Program-made: the position numbers and the translations under genes | The notes under the pieces: generated by a model | What the model was told of the DNA's origin: nothing | What the model saw: the letters and a program-made list of their open reading frames with translations, nothing else | The model's database searches: none | Source of the DNA: Flavobacterium psychrophilum | GTDB taxonomy: Bacteria > Bacteroidota > Bacteroidia > Flavobacteriales > Flavobacteriaceae | Assembly (NCBI GenBank): GCA_945874225.1 | Contig: CAMCFT010000030.1 | Span: 1 to 41,791 of the forward strand | Length of the DNA: 41,791 nucleotides | Reading direction: 5' to 3' | Shown: piece by piece, positions 11,001 through 17,966 of the stretch | Layout of the letters: every line of letters begins with the position of its first letter | Numbering within the stretch: position 1 is the stretch's first letter

Positions 11001-13846
11001 GATTCATCCACATCAAAAAGACTGTCATTGTCACTATCTAAATCAATATAATTTGGGATTCCATCTCCATCAGAATCTAATGCTGGTAATGCTGCTGCGG
11101 ATTCCGCTCCATCGTGAAGACCATTTATATTTGAATCTGACCAAGCTACATCAATTTTTCCTCTTGCATTACTAATATCTCCTAAACCAGCTTCAATTAC
11201 ATCTTCAATACCGTCATTATCTGCATCTAAATCAAACATATCTGCGATTCCATCAGTGTCTAAATCGCATAATTTTTGTGTAATCAAAATATCGTCCAAA
11301 GCTAAATCGTTTCCTAAACCTCCTGTTTCATTGTTGATAAAAATAACTTTAAAAGTACTTACAGAGAATGTTAAATTTGAGGTAAATTGATACCAATCTC
11401 CGGCTAGATTTCCATTAGTAGTTGGGGCAATCGCACCGGTACTTATGGTTTGCAAAACGTTGTCATTGATATCTCTGAATTCTACTCTAATATTGGGTCT
11501 TAGCCTTGTTCCAATGCTTGGCGCATCAGTTCTATCTATATTTAGAACCCAAAAACTATAGGTAATAGGAATATTCGGCAATGCACCAGAAATTAATGCG
11601 GTATAGAAAATACCTGGAGTATAGGAGGCATTAAATATTGCCATTCTACCACCAGCATTTCCCGTGTGATCGACTCCTTTATACCAGAATTGGTTTGCCC
11701 AAGAGGCTATTTGTGCACTTGATCCAACTGTATATTTACCATCATGCAAATCAGCAGTTAATGCACTTCCTTCAATAATTGTAGGCGTAGTAGCATCTTG
11801 GTAACCATAAGTAGTAGTCGCTGCATAAGTGGTGTTAATAGTCGTTCTATCACCTGTACCAAAGGTTTCATACAAAAATTTATAATCTACTTTGTGTCCA
11901 TTTGAATTATTGCAATTTACTTCCTCAGTTATATCGCGAATTCCATCATTATCATCATCAATATCCACGTTATCATAAACTCCATCGCCATCGCTATCAA
12001 AAAATGTCTGAATTCCAGTTCCTTGTATAGAAAAAGTATACGGAGCTTCGTTAGGATCGTTATTCGCAATTGTTATTGTTGCTGTTTTTGTTCCTAAACT
12101 GCTTGGATTAAATTGAATAGAGAATGTTGTTCCTCCTAAGCTTACAATTGGAGTAGTAGGGTTAGTTATTAATACAAAATCAGCACTTCCTGAAATAGAA
12201 ACCAGTGAAGCTCCAGATAAAATTAAATTACTAGCACCATAATTTCGAATGGTGAAGGTTTTTATTTGTGGGTTTGTTATGATTTGATTGGATCCAAAAT
12301 CAGTCCAATCATTGATTGACGGAGTGATGTCTCCGTTAGCTATTGAAACAGTATTTCCTTGTACATCAATTTCTGGAGTTGCGACAGAAGTAAATGCATT
12401 ACCTTGAATGGCAAAGTTATAAGTACCTTCAGTAGTGTCATTATTAAGAATAGTTATTGTTGTTGTTCTTATACCTGCAGCTAACGGTGTAAATTTTACA
12501 ACAAAAGATGTAGAGCTTCCTCCAGCAACTGAAGGGCTTGGTGGTGTAGTTACAACAAATTCAGCAGCATTTCCTCCTGAAAAACTAATAGCACCAATGG
12601 TTAAAGTAGTAGCTCCAGTATTTTTGATTGTATAAGTTTTGGAAATAGGTATGCTAACAAATGTATCTCCTAAAATAGTCCAATTGTCAGTATAAGTTAG
12701 TAAACCATTATCTGGAATAACCATAGCATTTCCTAGAATTTCAATTTCTTGGGCAACACCTAAATTAATTCCGGTTCCTCTAATTGAGAAATTATAAGGA
12801 TTTTCGTTGCTGTCATCATTTATTATAGATATTGTAGCATTTTTCACTCCTGCTAATGAAGGATAAAACCGAATTGTAAAAGTTGTAGAGCTTCCTACTG
12901 CCACTGTAGAACTTGGTAATCCAATAACAGTAAAGTCTGCAGCATCAGTTCCTGAAATAGTGATAGCTCCAATGTTTAATGGTGAGTTTCCAGTATTTTG
13001 AATGGTGTAAGTAACATTATTTGCAGAACCAATGTAAGTGCTGCCTAAATCTGTATAATCTGCTGTAATTGGTGTATTATCGCCATCTGCAATATTTGTA
13101 GCATTACCTTGTATGTTTATTTCTGGAGAATCATAGGAAATAATAATTTGACCATTGCCTCCAGCTCCACCAGTTTTTGTGCCCGAAGAAGTTCTGTATG
13201 CACCGCCACCGCCACCTCCAGGTAAACTACCCGCAGTTCCATTTCCATCTGTACTACTTCTCCCATTACCACCTTTTCCACCACCAGTTGGTGCTGCAGG
13301 TCCGGTTGCATTTGTAGCTGTATTTCCAATTTGTGCATTTCCCGCAGATGAACCACCTCCGCCGCCATAAGTTCCTGAGCCATTCGCTCCATTTCCACCA
13401 GCAAAAATGAAACCGACATCTCCTTTGCTTGTTGGAGCTCCAGCTCCTCCATTTACTCCAGTTGCTGAATTGTCTGCCACACTGTTACCTCCTTTTGCAA
13501 GAACGGTTGTGTTATCTATAAACCAAGAATCACCACCTGCCGCTGTAGTACTACTTCCAGAACCAACAGATATATTATAAGAATTTCCAGGGATTACTGA
13601 AACAACTTTTTTTGAGTAAGCACCACCACCGCCACCGCCGGCATTACCATTTAAAGTTCTTGTTCCTCCTTTTCCACCGCCACCCCAGGCCTCAACGGTA
13701 ATTTGAGTTACGCCTGCAGGTGCAGTCCAAGTTGAACCTGAAGTAGGAGTTAATGTTATACTTGTTTGGGCAATACCAAAAAGAGGAATAATTATTAGCA
13801 CTAAAAAGAGGTAGGCTCTTTTAGCTAGTAGGATAGGTTTTTCCAT
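8009..13846 (-). CDS. Giant T9SS-secreted multidomain adhesin-like protein (1945 aa)
   Basis: After the signal peptide (ending LFGIAQ) comes a glycine-rich domain (residues ~35-235, many GGGG runs). Three tandem choice-of-anchor-D/ASH-like repeats of ~120 residues follow (starting ~239, ~363 and ~489, each opening with EI-x-x-x-GN and ending in a D-x2-E-x2-Y-x-F-x-I-x-G motif). Thrombospondin type-3-like calcium-binding repeats begin at ~614 (DSDGDGVYDN...DDDNDGIRD) and recur from ~857 to ~1090. A LamG-like domain spans ~1105-1260 (LFLDFDGRNDYG). The C-terminal ~560 residues match the 1501-aa protein and end in a T9SS type A sorting domain (SLYNILGQLIT, SGIYITKL). A lysine/aspartate-rich low-complexity linker (~8240-8310) precedes the sorting domain. 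A large calcium-stabilised surface adhesin is the likely role; the partner is unknown. Confidence 0.85.
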   Translation of the reverse strand: MEKPILLAKRAYLFLVLIIIPLFGIAQTSITLTPTSGSTWTAPAGVTQITVEAWGGGGKGGTRTLNGNAGGGGGGAYSKKVVSVIPGNSYNISVGSGSSTTAAGGDSWFIDNTTVLAKGGNSVADNSATGVNGGAGAPTSKGDVGFIFAGGNGANGSGTYGGGGGSSAGNAQIGNTATNATGPAAPTGGGKGGNGRSSTDGNGTAGSLPGGGGGGAYRTSSGTKTGGAGGNGQIIISYDSPEINIQGNATNIADGDNTPITADYTDLGSTYIGSANNVTYTIQNTGNSPLNIGAITISGTDAADFTVIGLPSSTVAVGSSTTFTIRFYPSLAGVKNATISIINDDSNENPYNFSIRGTGINLGVAQEIEILGNAMVIPDNGLLTYTDNWTILGDTFVSIPISKTYTIKNTGATTLTIGAISFSGGNAAEFVVTTPPSPSVAGGSSTSFVVKFTPLAAGIRTTTITILNNDTTEGTYNFAIQGNAFTSVATPEIDVQGNTVSIANGDITPSINDWTDFGSNQIITNPQIKTFTIRNYGASNLILSGASLVSISGSADFVLITNPTTPIVSLGGTTFSIQFNPSSLGTKTATITIANNDPNEAPYTFSIQGTGIQTFFDSDGDGVYDNVDIDDDNDGIRDITEEVNCNNSNGHKVDYKFLYETFGTGDRTTINTTYAATTTYGYQDATTPTIIEGSALTADLHDGKYTVGSSAQIASWANQFWYKGVDHTGNAGGRMAIFNASYTPGIFYTALISGALPNIPITYSFWVLNIDRTDAPSIGTRLRPNIRVEFRDINDNVLQTISTGAIAPTTNGNLAGDWYQFTSNLTFSVSTFKVIFINNETGGLGNDLALDDILITQKLCDLDTDGIADMFDLDADNDGIEDVIEAGLGDISNARGKIDVAWSDSNINGLHDGAESAAALPALDSDGDGIPNYIDLDSDNDSLFDVDESGAGNTNAVMGFVNGDGDITGDGRGDGPESETFRSKDTNGDTIVEGFGDGILDAYDYGTGVTFNSQYGNLNQGIVNVNPDTTYLKDTDSDGIPDYLDVMSNGSTYDIANTLLIYDYKTLDTNTNGIIDGTADIDKDGILDTFDTAFSPAYFGSPRDMHTKLFLDFDGRNDYGQSTAILGGLSNASLMAWIDLNPAFSTDGVIVGQDKFQIRITSAKKLEAVVNGTTLTYNTVLNVSQWYNIGATYDGSNLRLYLNGVLVGTQAKTGAIAADASLLTLGKNPIANTKYFKGKIDEVRVFNSALTDSQLQRMVYQEIQDNSSQIRGLIVPKNIATSPASLPYANLLRYYRMDTYKDDIIDDLTTPVIDLTGTKIYNHKNIYVQQAPMPFITERTGDFATAVNSPANEVRGLDIMDNDYSIVKIKHDITETSNSIDLGMFVDPGVNIVMNNDTKIQNDWYLKLDGKIDLVGKSQLVQTIESDLDVTSAGSIERDQQGQSNIYNYNYWSSPVSPINTISNNTNYSINGVMRDGTNPASPANINWVSGYDGAPTSPISLAKYWLYKFDDYGNDYFNWIQISENDIFRVGLGFTLKGSGASGTQNYVFTGKPNNGLITSNHVGDDQLLLTGNPYPSALDADEFINDNSSSIDGTLYFWEHYASNNTHDLRDYQGGYAERNLVGGLAPVAPLLISGLGSSSRTPGRFIPVGQGFFVNGLIGSGGTVTYKNSQRGFHKEDEAGVSNIMFKTAVNTKKPKGSAKNNNDPIKKDNYMRIRLGFNTYNKYHRQVLLGFMNEKATSDMDYGYDALNMDDFPNDMYFINGENQLAIQGEGFFKEDASYPIGVKTDAEGKIAFMVDDLENFGENQKIFIYDKETKIYHDIRKKSFEIQIPEGTFDTRFYLCFKNKKKSQDEKDDDNDDDNIKTKFTQSNRTLKIANTKTDTTVNSVSLYNILGQLITKWDVINQDQTNIQIPILNINSGIYITKLNTSNGEISKKVIVFDE

Positions 13847-13965
13847 AACGTTATTAGTAATAATCGTTTTACTTTGTTTTTGGAAAAATAAATTTGGGGC
13901 ACAAACTAATTTTCAATTATAAAAGTATTATCTTTTTACTAAAATAACTGCTTAAGGGTAAATAA

Positions 13966-13983
13966 AATCGATGAAATACTTAT
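13966..13983 (-). promoter_or_regulatory. Conserved upstream motif (1945-aa gene)
   Basis: AATCGATGAAATACTTAT here matches the cores at 5240-5258 and 7817-7835 and lies about 120 bp upstream of the start at 13846. The flanking extension seen in the other two copies is not conserved, so this copy defines the minimal core AATCGATRAAATAC. Confidence 0.4.
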
Positions 13984-14070
13984 TTATTAAAAAAATATAA
14001 GTAAAAACCTAAATATTTTATTTTTTTAAATTATAAAATAATTGGGAGATGAATCTATAAAATAAAAAAA

Positions 14071-14098
14071 TCTTCAATCATAATTATGAATTTGAAGA
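14071..14098 (-). terminator. Intrinsic terminator of the lipoprotein gene
   Basis: TCTTCAA (14071-14077) pairs with TTGAAGA (14092-14098). A-rich sequence on the left gives a U-run on the minus-strand transcript, and a T-run on the right would also allow plus-strand use. It is about 40 bp past the stop at 14136. Confidence 0.65.
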
Positions 14099-14135
14099 GT
14101 TTTTTTTATTAAAAGTTATGAAGTGTTGTTGCCAA

Positions 14136-15275
14136 TCAACTTTTTACAAGTTGAAATTTTTGAGCCCACATTTTATGGCCGTCCTTTGATAATCCATTTA
14201 GTGATTGTGAAAATAATAAATAACCGTCTGTTTGGGAACTGTTCGAATATATTAAGGTTGGGTGCCACAAATATGGTGTTGTTGTATTAAATGGAACAGC
14301 CCATCCTGATTTGATTTTTTGAGGTGGTTTATTCCAATTTATACCATCTTCAGATTCCCTTAAATATATACCGGATTTAGTTGGTTGTCCAGTTTTAAAA
14401 TATTCATCATAGTCATTTAAACAATAAACCATTAAGAAAGTATTGGTTGTTTTGTTAAAAGTAACTTGGGGAAAAATGGCATCTGCAATTTCTGGGCCGA
14501 TAACAACTTCTTTTGATCTAATTAGTTCTGTAGTAAATGTATTGTCAGTTTTTAAAAAATAACATTTTGTAAAGTCGGGAGTTCCATTTTTTGACACATC
14601 AAATTTCACCATATTAATGTTTACATTCCTGCCTGTTCTATTATGGTCATCGTAATAAACAAAAACTGCAGTACTGTCTTTATTATAAGTAATTGAAGGT
14701 TCAGCTAGACCTGAATCTGCTTGTCCACTGTTATGATTCCATCCGTAATAATCAGGTATAATAGGAGTTGGCATCACTTGAAAAGTTTCGCCATCATCTA
14801 CAGATGTTGTTATTCCAATTGATGCATAAAAACCAGGAACATTATTATAATTTATAATTTTTCCATTATGCCATTCCCCATGGGTAATACTATAAATTTT
14901 GCCATTTCTATCCCTTATTAATTGACCAGCTCCAACATAATTTCTAAAATGTGAATTTGTTTCAGAATAATTAGGTCTTATTACGGTTTTAACGGAACTA
15001 ATGTGTTCTAAATCAGTTCCACTAAATATAACTGTTTGAACGTTTGCAGAAGTCAATAACTTTACGGAGTTACTTGTAAATTTTAGAACTCCAACTGTTA
15101 TATCATTATAAAAATTAGCACCAAGATCTCCTCCAACTAAAAAAGCTGGTTGACTACTGAGGCTAAAACTATAATTAGTATTAGTTGTTTGTTGATTGTA
15201 TACCTGATGTGCATCTCCCTGACTACACCCATTTGTGAGCAATCCAAGAATGATTATGACAAATAATTTTTTCAT
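14136..15275 (-). CDS. Putative lipoprotein, beta-propeller (sialidase/GH43-like) fold
   Basis: The 379-aa product starts with a lipoprotein signal (KKLFVIIILGLLTNGC) with the lipidated cysteine at residue 17. The body has recurring blade-like motifs: ITTSVDDGETF, AEPSITYNKD followed by FVYYDD, FPQVTFNKTTNTFLMVY, and LRESEDGINWNKP. These resemble Asp-box and bladed repeats of sialidase-like or five-bladed GH43-like propellers. Conserved-looking acidic and aromatic residues occur, but I cannot assign a catalytic set, so glycan hydrolysis or binding is only a possibility. It would be anchored in the outer or inner membrane. It lacks the upstream motif of the T9SS genes and has its own terminator, so it is probably an independent unit. 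It is the last ordinary gene before the attachment-site array. Confidence 0.65.
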   Translation of the reverse strand: MKKLFVIIILGLLTNGCSQGDAHQVYNQQTTNTNYSFSLSSQPAFLVGGDLGANFYNDITVGVLKFTSNSVKLLTSANVQTVIFSGTDLEHISSVKTVIRPNYSETNSHFRNYVGAGQLIRDRNGKIYSITHGEWHNGKIINYNNVPGFYASIGITTSVDDGETFQVMPTPIIPDYYGWNHNSGQADSGLAEPSITYNKDSTAVFVYYDDHNRTGRNVNINMVKFDVSKNGTPDFTKCYFLKTDNTFTTELIRSKEVVIGPEIADAIFPQVTFNKTTNTFLMVYCLNDYDEYFKTGQPTKSGIYLRESEDGINWNKPPQKIKSGWAVPFNTTTPYLWHPTLIYSNSSQTDGYLLFSQSLNGLSKDGHKMWAQKFQLVKS

Positions 15276-15487
15276 AAGACTATTTTTAAAATAAAATGAG
15301 TGGTTTTTTATAAAATCAGATGTTCAAATGTAAGAATTCAAAAAATATATTTAAGAAAAAACAATAAGAACTATAATTATTTTCAATTTACCATTTAAAC
15401 TAATTTTTTTGATGTGTATGTTTTTGAAAGAGAATATAATATGAATAAGAAAAAGTATCTATTGTCGATAAATGCAACTGTAGTATC

Positions 15488-15583
15488 ATGAAAACCATCG
15501 CATCACCCGAAGAAAGAGGAATTATCATCAGTCAATTAAAAATCAAAAAGGTTTGCACAATCCCAGAGTTTGAGCAATTATAA
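15488..15583 (+). pseudogene. Short ORF fragment beside the attachment array
   Basis: A 31-codon frame begins MKTIASPEERGIIISQL and ends EFEQL-stop. Its composition looks coding, but it is too short to be recognised and is followed by more in-frame-like sequence in another phase (reading QIVTVLKLFKNCQA around 15615-15660). I read it as the remnant of a gene broken during insertion events. It could also be a real small peptide; there is no recognisable domain. The rest of the gene-free stretch 15276-16033 holds the attachment repeats listed separately. Confidence 0.25.
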
Positions 15584-15611
15584 AAAATTTAAAACAAACA
15601 TAAACCATTAT

Positions 15612-15676
15612 TAAATCAGATAGTTACTGTTTTAAAATTATTCAAAAATTGTCAAGCCATCGAAATTCCTCACGCA
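15612..15676 (+). repeat. 65-bp repeat A, copy 1
   Basis: It starts TAAATCAGATAGTTA and ends CGAAATTCCTCACGCA. A diverged but clearly homologous copy of the same 65-bp length occurs at 17967-18031. Together with the tRNA-derived repeats this marks repeated integration at one target. Confidence 0.7.
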
Positions 15677-15688
15677 ATTCCTCACGCA
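15665..15688. repeat. Direct repeat pair 1 (putative integrase arm sites)
   Basis: Two adjacent perfect 12-bp copies of ATTCCTCACGCA, 47 bp to the left of the tRNA-derived core at 15735. Tandem short direct repeats on both sides of a tRNA-derived core are typical of arm-type binding sites of tyrosine recombinases; the function is inferred. Confidence 0.55.
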
Positions 15689-15696
15689 AAAAGAAA

Positions 15697-15725
15697 AAGG
15701 ACTTAAGTAAAATACCTAAGTCCTT
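15697..15725 (-). terminator. tRNA-type terminator hairpin, copy 1
   Basis: AAGGACTTA (15697-15705) pairs perfectly with TAAGTCCTT (15717-15725). It lies just past the 3' end of the tRNA-derived repeat on the minus strand, where a tRNA terminator would be, and has A-rich sequence on its far side. Confidence 0.65.
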
Positions 15726-15734
15726 GATTCTGTT

Positions 15735-15779
15735 GTAGCGAGACCGAGATTTGAACTCGGGACCTCAGGGTTATGAAAA
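15735..15779 (-). repeat. Partial tRNA (CAU anticodon) 3' half; attachment-site core, copy 1
   Basis: On the minus strand this reads as an anticodon loop TTCATAA, a T-arm (CCGAG, TTCAAAT, CTCGG) and the acceptor 3' strand TCTCGCTA. The 5' half (acceptor 5' strand, D-arm, 5' anticodon stem) is absent, so this is not a functional tRNA. An identical 45-bp copy is at 17897-17941. Breakage inside the anticodon loop is typical of tyrosine-integrase crossover in tRNA genes. The CAU anticodon fits tRNA-Met or tRNA-Ile2. Confidence 0.75.
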
Positions 15780-15846
15780 TAATCAACCCTTTCAAAACCC
15801 CTATAAAACAAAGGGGATTTAGATGTTTTTTACTTATTTTTTGTTA

Positions 15847-15872
15847 ATTTCCTTACTCCATTTCCTTACTCC
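15847..15872. repeat. Direct repeat pair 2 (variant arm sites)
   Basis: Two adjacent perfect 13-bp copies of ATTTCCTTACTCC, on the right of tRNA copy 1 and inside the hip cassette. The unit is a variant of the TTCCTCACGCA repeats, which suggests a related recombinase with a slightly different specificity. Confidence 0.5.
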
Positions 15873-16033
15873 GGATAATTTGTTTTCAGGACCCTCTACT
15901 TTATAGGTTTTACTCTTTTGAACACCTTTTTCAAAGTATCAAATGCGACACAACAAAATTATCTAACATCTTCAAACATTTAATCAGGTTACCCCAACCT
16001 TCATAAAAATATCTTTCTTCTTTTGATGATGAT

Positions 16034-16972
16034 TTAAGCTATTCTCTCAAATCTATTTTTTATCAATTCTTTATAGGTAACCTTAAATTCATCACTAATA
16101 AAACTATCATCAATACATTTCATCCATTTATCTTTAGAGTTCTCCATTTTTTTGAATATATTTTCTTGTTGTTTTGTGTCCAACTTAAAAGAATTGAATG
16201 TTACAATAAAATCTTTTCTACTGATTTTTTTCTTCTTGGCATTAAGAGTTAGTGCCAAATCTTCATCATCAGCAGGGTTAACCACGGCAGTAGCGACCAT
16301 ATCATAAGCAGGAGAAAGAGTATATCCTTGTTCTTCTGTTTTTATAATGGAAAAATTTTTCAGGTGCATATCTGCATTACCCGTTAAGAATGAAAACAGC
16401 ACTTGCTCAAAGAAATTGACCACATCTAATCCCGGATTGGATGAATATTTCAAAATAGCTTTAGCAATTTGCTCGTATGACCCGTGATACTTGTTTTCAG
16501 TCATTCTTTCAGTCAATTGACACATATCTTCCATTAAAAGTTTTTGTCCTTTTATACGGTCAATTCTCTTGGTTATGTAAGCAAGATTTCCCGATTGTAA
16601 TCGTATCAAACTATGTGGTACCATTTTTATTTTGGCGATTGTTCCCAAGTGCATAGTTACATCTTCTATTTCCGGTAATTGGCTGAATTTTTTGGTGGGT
16701 GGTTTTAATATATAATCCCCCCATAAACCAACAATTGTAAATCGTTTTGCTTCCCCTTTTTCACTTGGGGTTAATTCCAAAGATAATTTAGCTTGAACAC
16801 CTGTTAAAGTCGTTTGACTTTTTACCACTTTTAAAGCCAATTCTTCCATTTGGTTCTCTGTATAGGGTAATTCCGGAAGTACGGATTGTCCGAATATCTT
16901 TTTACAACAAGAAGTATGAAAATCTATTTCATTTTCAGATAGCGGTTCATAGCAATAAAGACATCTTTTCAT
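16034..16972 (-). CDS. hipT: HipT-like serine/threonine kinase toxin
   Basis: The preferred start is 16972 (MKRCLYCYEPL), whose ATG overlaps the hipS stop as ATGA; a start 15 codons upstream (17017) is possible but less likely. The 312-aa product is the HipA C-terminal kinase lobe without the usual N-terminal subdomain, which is encoded separately by hipS. From this start, the Gly-rich loop region is TLTGVQAKL (55-63), the catalytic loop NADMHLKNF has D201 and N206, and AYDM has the metal-binding D224. Residues 55-57 are Thr-Leu-Thr, where I recall Ser-Ile-Ser as the autophosphorylation motif of E. coli HipT. An N-terminal CLYC plus HTSCC cluster suggests a small metal site. E. coli HipT phosphorylates tryptophanyl-tRNA synthetase; the target here is unknown. 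Confidence 0.8.
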   Translation of the reverse strand: MKRCLYCYEPLSENEIDFHTSCCKKIFGQSVLPELPYTENQMEELALKVVKSQTTLTGVQAKLSLELTPSEKGEAKRFTIVGLWGDYILKPPTKKFSQLPEIEDVTMHLGTIAKIKMVPHSLIRLQSGNLAYITKRIDRIKGQKLLMEDMCQLTERMTENKYHGSYEQIAKAILKYSSNPGLDVVNFFEQVLFSFLTGNADMHLKNFSIIKTEEQGYTLSPAYDMVATAVVNPADDEDLALTLNAKKKKISRKDFIVTFNSFKLDTKQQENIFKKMENSKDKWMKCIDDSFISDEFKVTYKELIKNRFERIA

Positions 16973-17298
16973 AACTCTTGTTCTATTAATGGATGAACAC
17001 TTACTGCACCAATACAATCTTTACAACAAGCTAACAATAGTCCCATTCTGTCTCTTGGATTAAGTTTCCAATTATTTTGGGCAATATCTAACAACCATCC
17101 TTCGGGAATAAGACCATCAAAAAAAGGAAACAATATTTTACTTGTAAATGGTTTTACTTGTAGAGGTAATGTTAAACTAATAGGGTCAGGACTCGGAGAA
17201 TTCAAATAAGAATTATCATAGTTAAAATAATATCCATTTTCATCCTCTACTAACCAACCTGCAGTTTTATCATATATCTTAATCTCAGCCTTTCTCAT
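16969..17298 (-). CDS. hipS: HipS-like antitoxin (HipA N-subdomain 1)
   Basis: The 109-aa product matches the stand-alone HipA N-terminal subdomain: ISLTLPL (40-46), LFPFFDGLIPEGWLL (56-70) and a C-terminal CIGAVSV are typical of that family. In HipBST systems this small protein, rather than HipB, neutralises the kinase. I recall that E. coli HipS inserts a tryptophan (Trp65) into the HipT active site; Trp68 in the EGW motif here is a candidate equivalent. The gene overlaps hipB by 14 bp and hipT by 4 bp, so translation is probably coupled. Some annotators would call it 'HipA N-terminal domain-containing protein'. Confidence 0.8.
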   Translation of the reverse strand: MRKAEIKIYDKTAGWLVEDENGYYFNYDNSYLNSPSPDPISLTLPLQVKPFTSKILFPFFDGLIPEGWLLDIAQNNWKLNPRDRMGLLLACCKDCIGAVSVHPLIEQEL

Positions 17299-17500
17299 CT
17301 TCCTCTAATTTTAGTGGGACTGCTCCAACCTCATATCCAAATAATTTTAACACCTGATTTACCTTGTCTAATCTCAAGGTTTCTTTGCCTTGTTCCAATT
17401 CCCTTAGGAAACGAAGACCGACTCCTGCTTTCTCCGCCAATTCAGGTTGAGTTAATTTAGCCGAGCTTCTTTTTTGCTTAACAAACTTACTTAATTCCAT
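17285..17500 (-). CDS. hipB: HipB-like XRE-family repressor
   Basis: A 71-aa single-domain helix-turn-helix protein. Residues ~18-50 (TQPELAEKAGVGLRFLRELE) are a standard XRE/Cro HTH, followed by a dimerisation-type tail (VNQVLKLFGYEVG). It is the first gene of a hipB-hipS-hipT operon, with the start at 17500 just downstream of three near-identical palindromic sites that it presumably binds. Its expected role is autorepression and augmentation of HipS neutralisation, as in the E. coli HipBST system. Confidence 0.8.
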   Translation of the reverse strand: MELSKFVKQKRSSAKLTQPELAEKAGVGLRFLRELEQGKETLRLDKVNQVLKLFGYEVGAVPLKLEEDEKG

Positions 17501-17505
17501 AATAT

Positions 17506-17522
17506 GTACCTTTTCGGGTATA
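17506..17522. promoter_or_regulatory. hip operator O1
   Basis: GTACCTTTTCGGGTATA begins 6 bp upstream of the hipB start codon. It is an imperfect palindrome whose reverse complement has the form TATACCC-N5-GGTAC. It matches O2 and O3 and resembles the TATCC-N8-GGATA architecture known for E. coli HipB. Binding here would cover the leader or initiation region. Confidence 0.6.
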
Positions 17523-17544
17523 AAGATATAAAATATTTTTAATT

Positions 17545-17562
17545 TATACCCTATGAGGTGTA
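17545..17562. promoter_or_regulatory. hip operator O2
   Basis: TATACCCTATGAGGTGTA lies 39 bp from O1 and in the opposite orientation to O1 and O3. The half-sites TATACC and GGTGTA are clear. The position fits the core promoter. Confidence 0.55.
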
Positions 17563-17585
17563 AATTTAATTATTAGACAACTAAT

Positions 17586-17602
17586 GTACCTTTACGGGTA
17601 TA
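17586..17602. promoter_or_regulatory. hip operator O3
   Basis: GTACCTTTACGGGTATA differs from O1 by one base and begins 41 bp from O2. The three sites at ~40-bp (about four helical turn) spacing imply cooperative repressor binding on one DNA face. Confidence 0.55.
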
Positions 17603-17744
17603 ATTTAGCTACTTATTTTGATTTGATAAAAATAATCCAAATCTTAACAAGCAAATAAAATTATTGGGATACTACGGCACTCAAGGTTCGAGTTTTCGGA
17701 AATAAAACACCTTAAGTGACAATAATGAAACACTAAATAAGAAG

Positions 17745-17773
17745 AACCTCAGGTGAAAACTTGAGGTTTTTTT
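17745..17773 (+). terminator. Plus-strand terminator with no associated gene
   Basis: AACCTCA (17745-17751) pairs with TGAGGTT (17762-17768), followed by a run of T. No plus-strand gene ends here. It may be a remnant of another integrated unit or an insulator for the cassette edge. The rest of 17603-17896 has no gene I can support. Confidence 0.5.
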
Positions 17774-17791
17774 ATGGTAGGTCAAAAAATA

Positions 17792-17817
17792 GTTTCCTCA
17801 CGCAGTTTCCTCACGCA
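17792..17817. repeat. Direct repeat pair 3 (putative integrase arm sites)
   Basis: Two adjacent perfect 13-bp copies of GTTTCCTCACGCA, on the inner (left) side of tRNA copy 2, 80 bp from it. The core TTCCTCACGCA is identical to pair 1. Confidence 0.55.
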
Positions 17818-17865
17818 GAGAATAATAATTAGAGTTTTTAAGTCACTAAAATCCACAAAAAAACC

Positions 17866-17885
17866 CTTAACTATTGACTGTTAAG
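17866..17885 (-). terminator. tRNA-type terminator hairpin, copy 2
   Basis: CTTAAC (17866-17871) pairs with GTTAAG (17880-17885), with an A-rich stretch on the left (17856-17863) that gives a U-run on the minus strand. It is positioned like the hairpin after tRNA copy 1, although its sequence differs. Confidence 0.5.
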
Positions 17886-17896
17886 AGTTTGTTTCA

Positions 17897-17941
17897 GTAG
17901 CGAGACCGAGATTTGAACTCGGGACCTCAGGGTTATGAAAA
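17897..17941 (-). repeat. Partial tRNA (CAU anticodon) 3' half; attachment-site core, copy 2
   Basis: Identical over 45 bp to 15735-15779 and in the same orientation; the copies are 2162 bp apart. The 5' half of a tRNA is also missing here, so neither copy is the original gene. The pair bounds the hip cassette as direct repeats. Confidence 0.75.
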
Positions 17942-17966
17942 GTTTAAAATAGACCTAAACTATCAG

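Noticed and set aside
13117..13452. A 111-aa minus-strand ORF within the 1945-aa gene, and a proline-rich frame on the opposite strand
   Set aside because: Both are shadows produced by the GGT/GGA-rich glycine-coding stretch of the surface protein.
15735..15779. A functional tRNA-Met gene
   Set aside because: Only the anticodon loop, T-arm and acceptor 3' strand are present; the D-arm and 5' strands are absent at both copies, so no cloverleaf can form.
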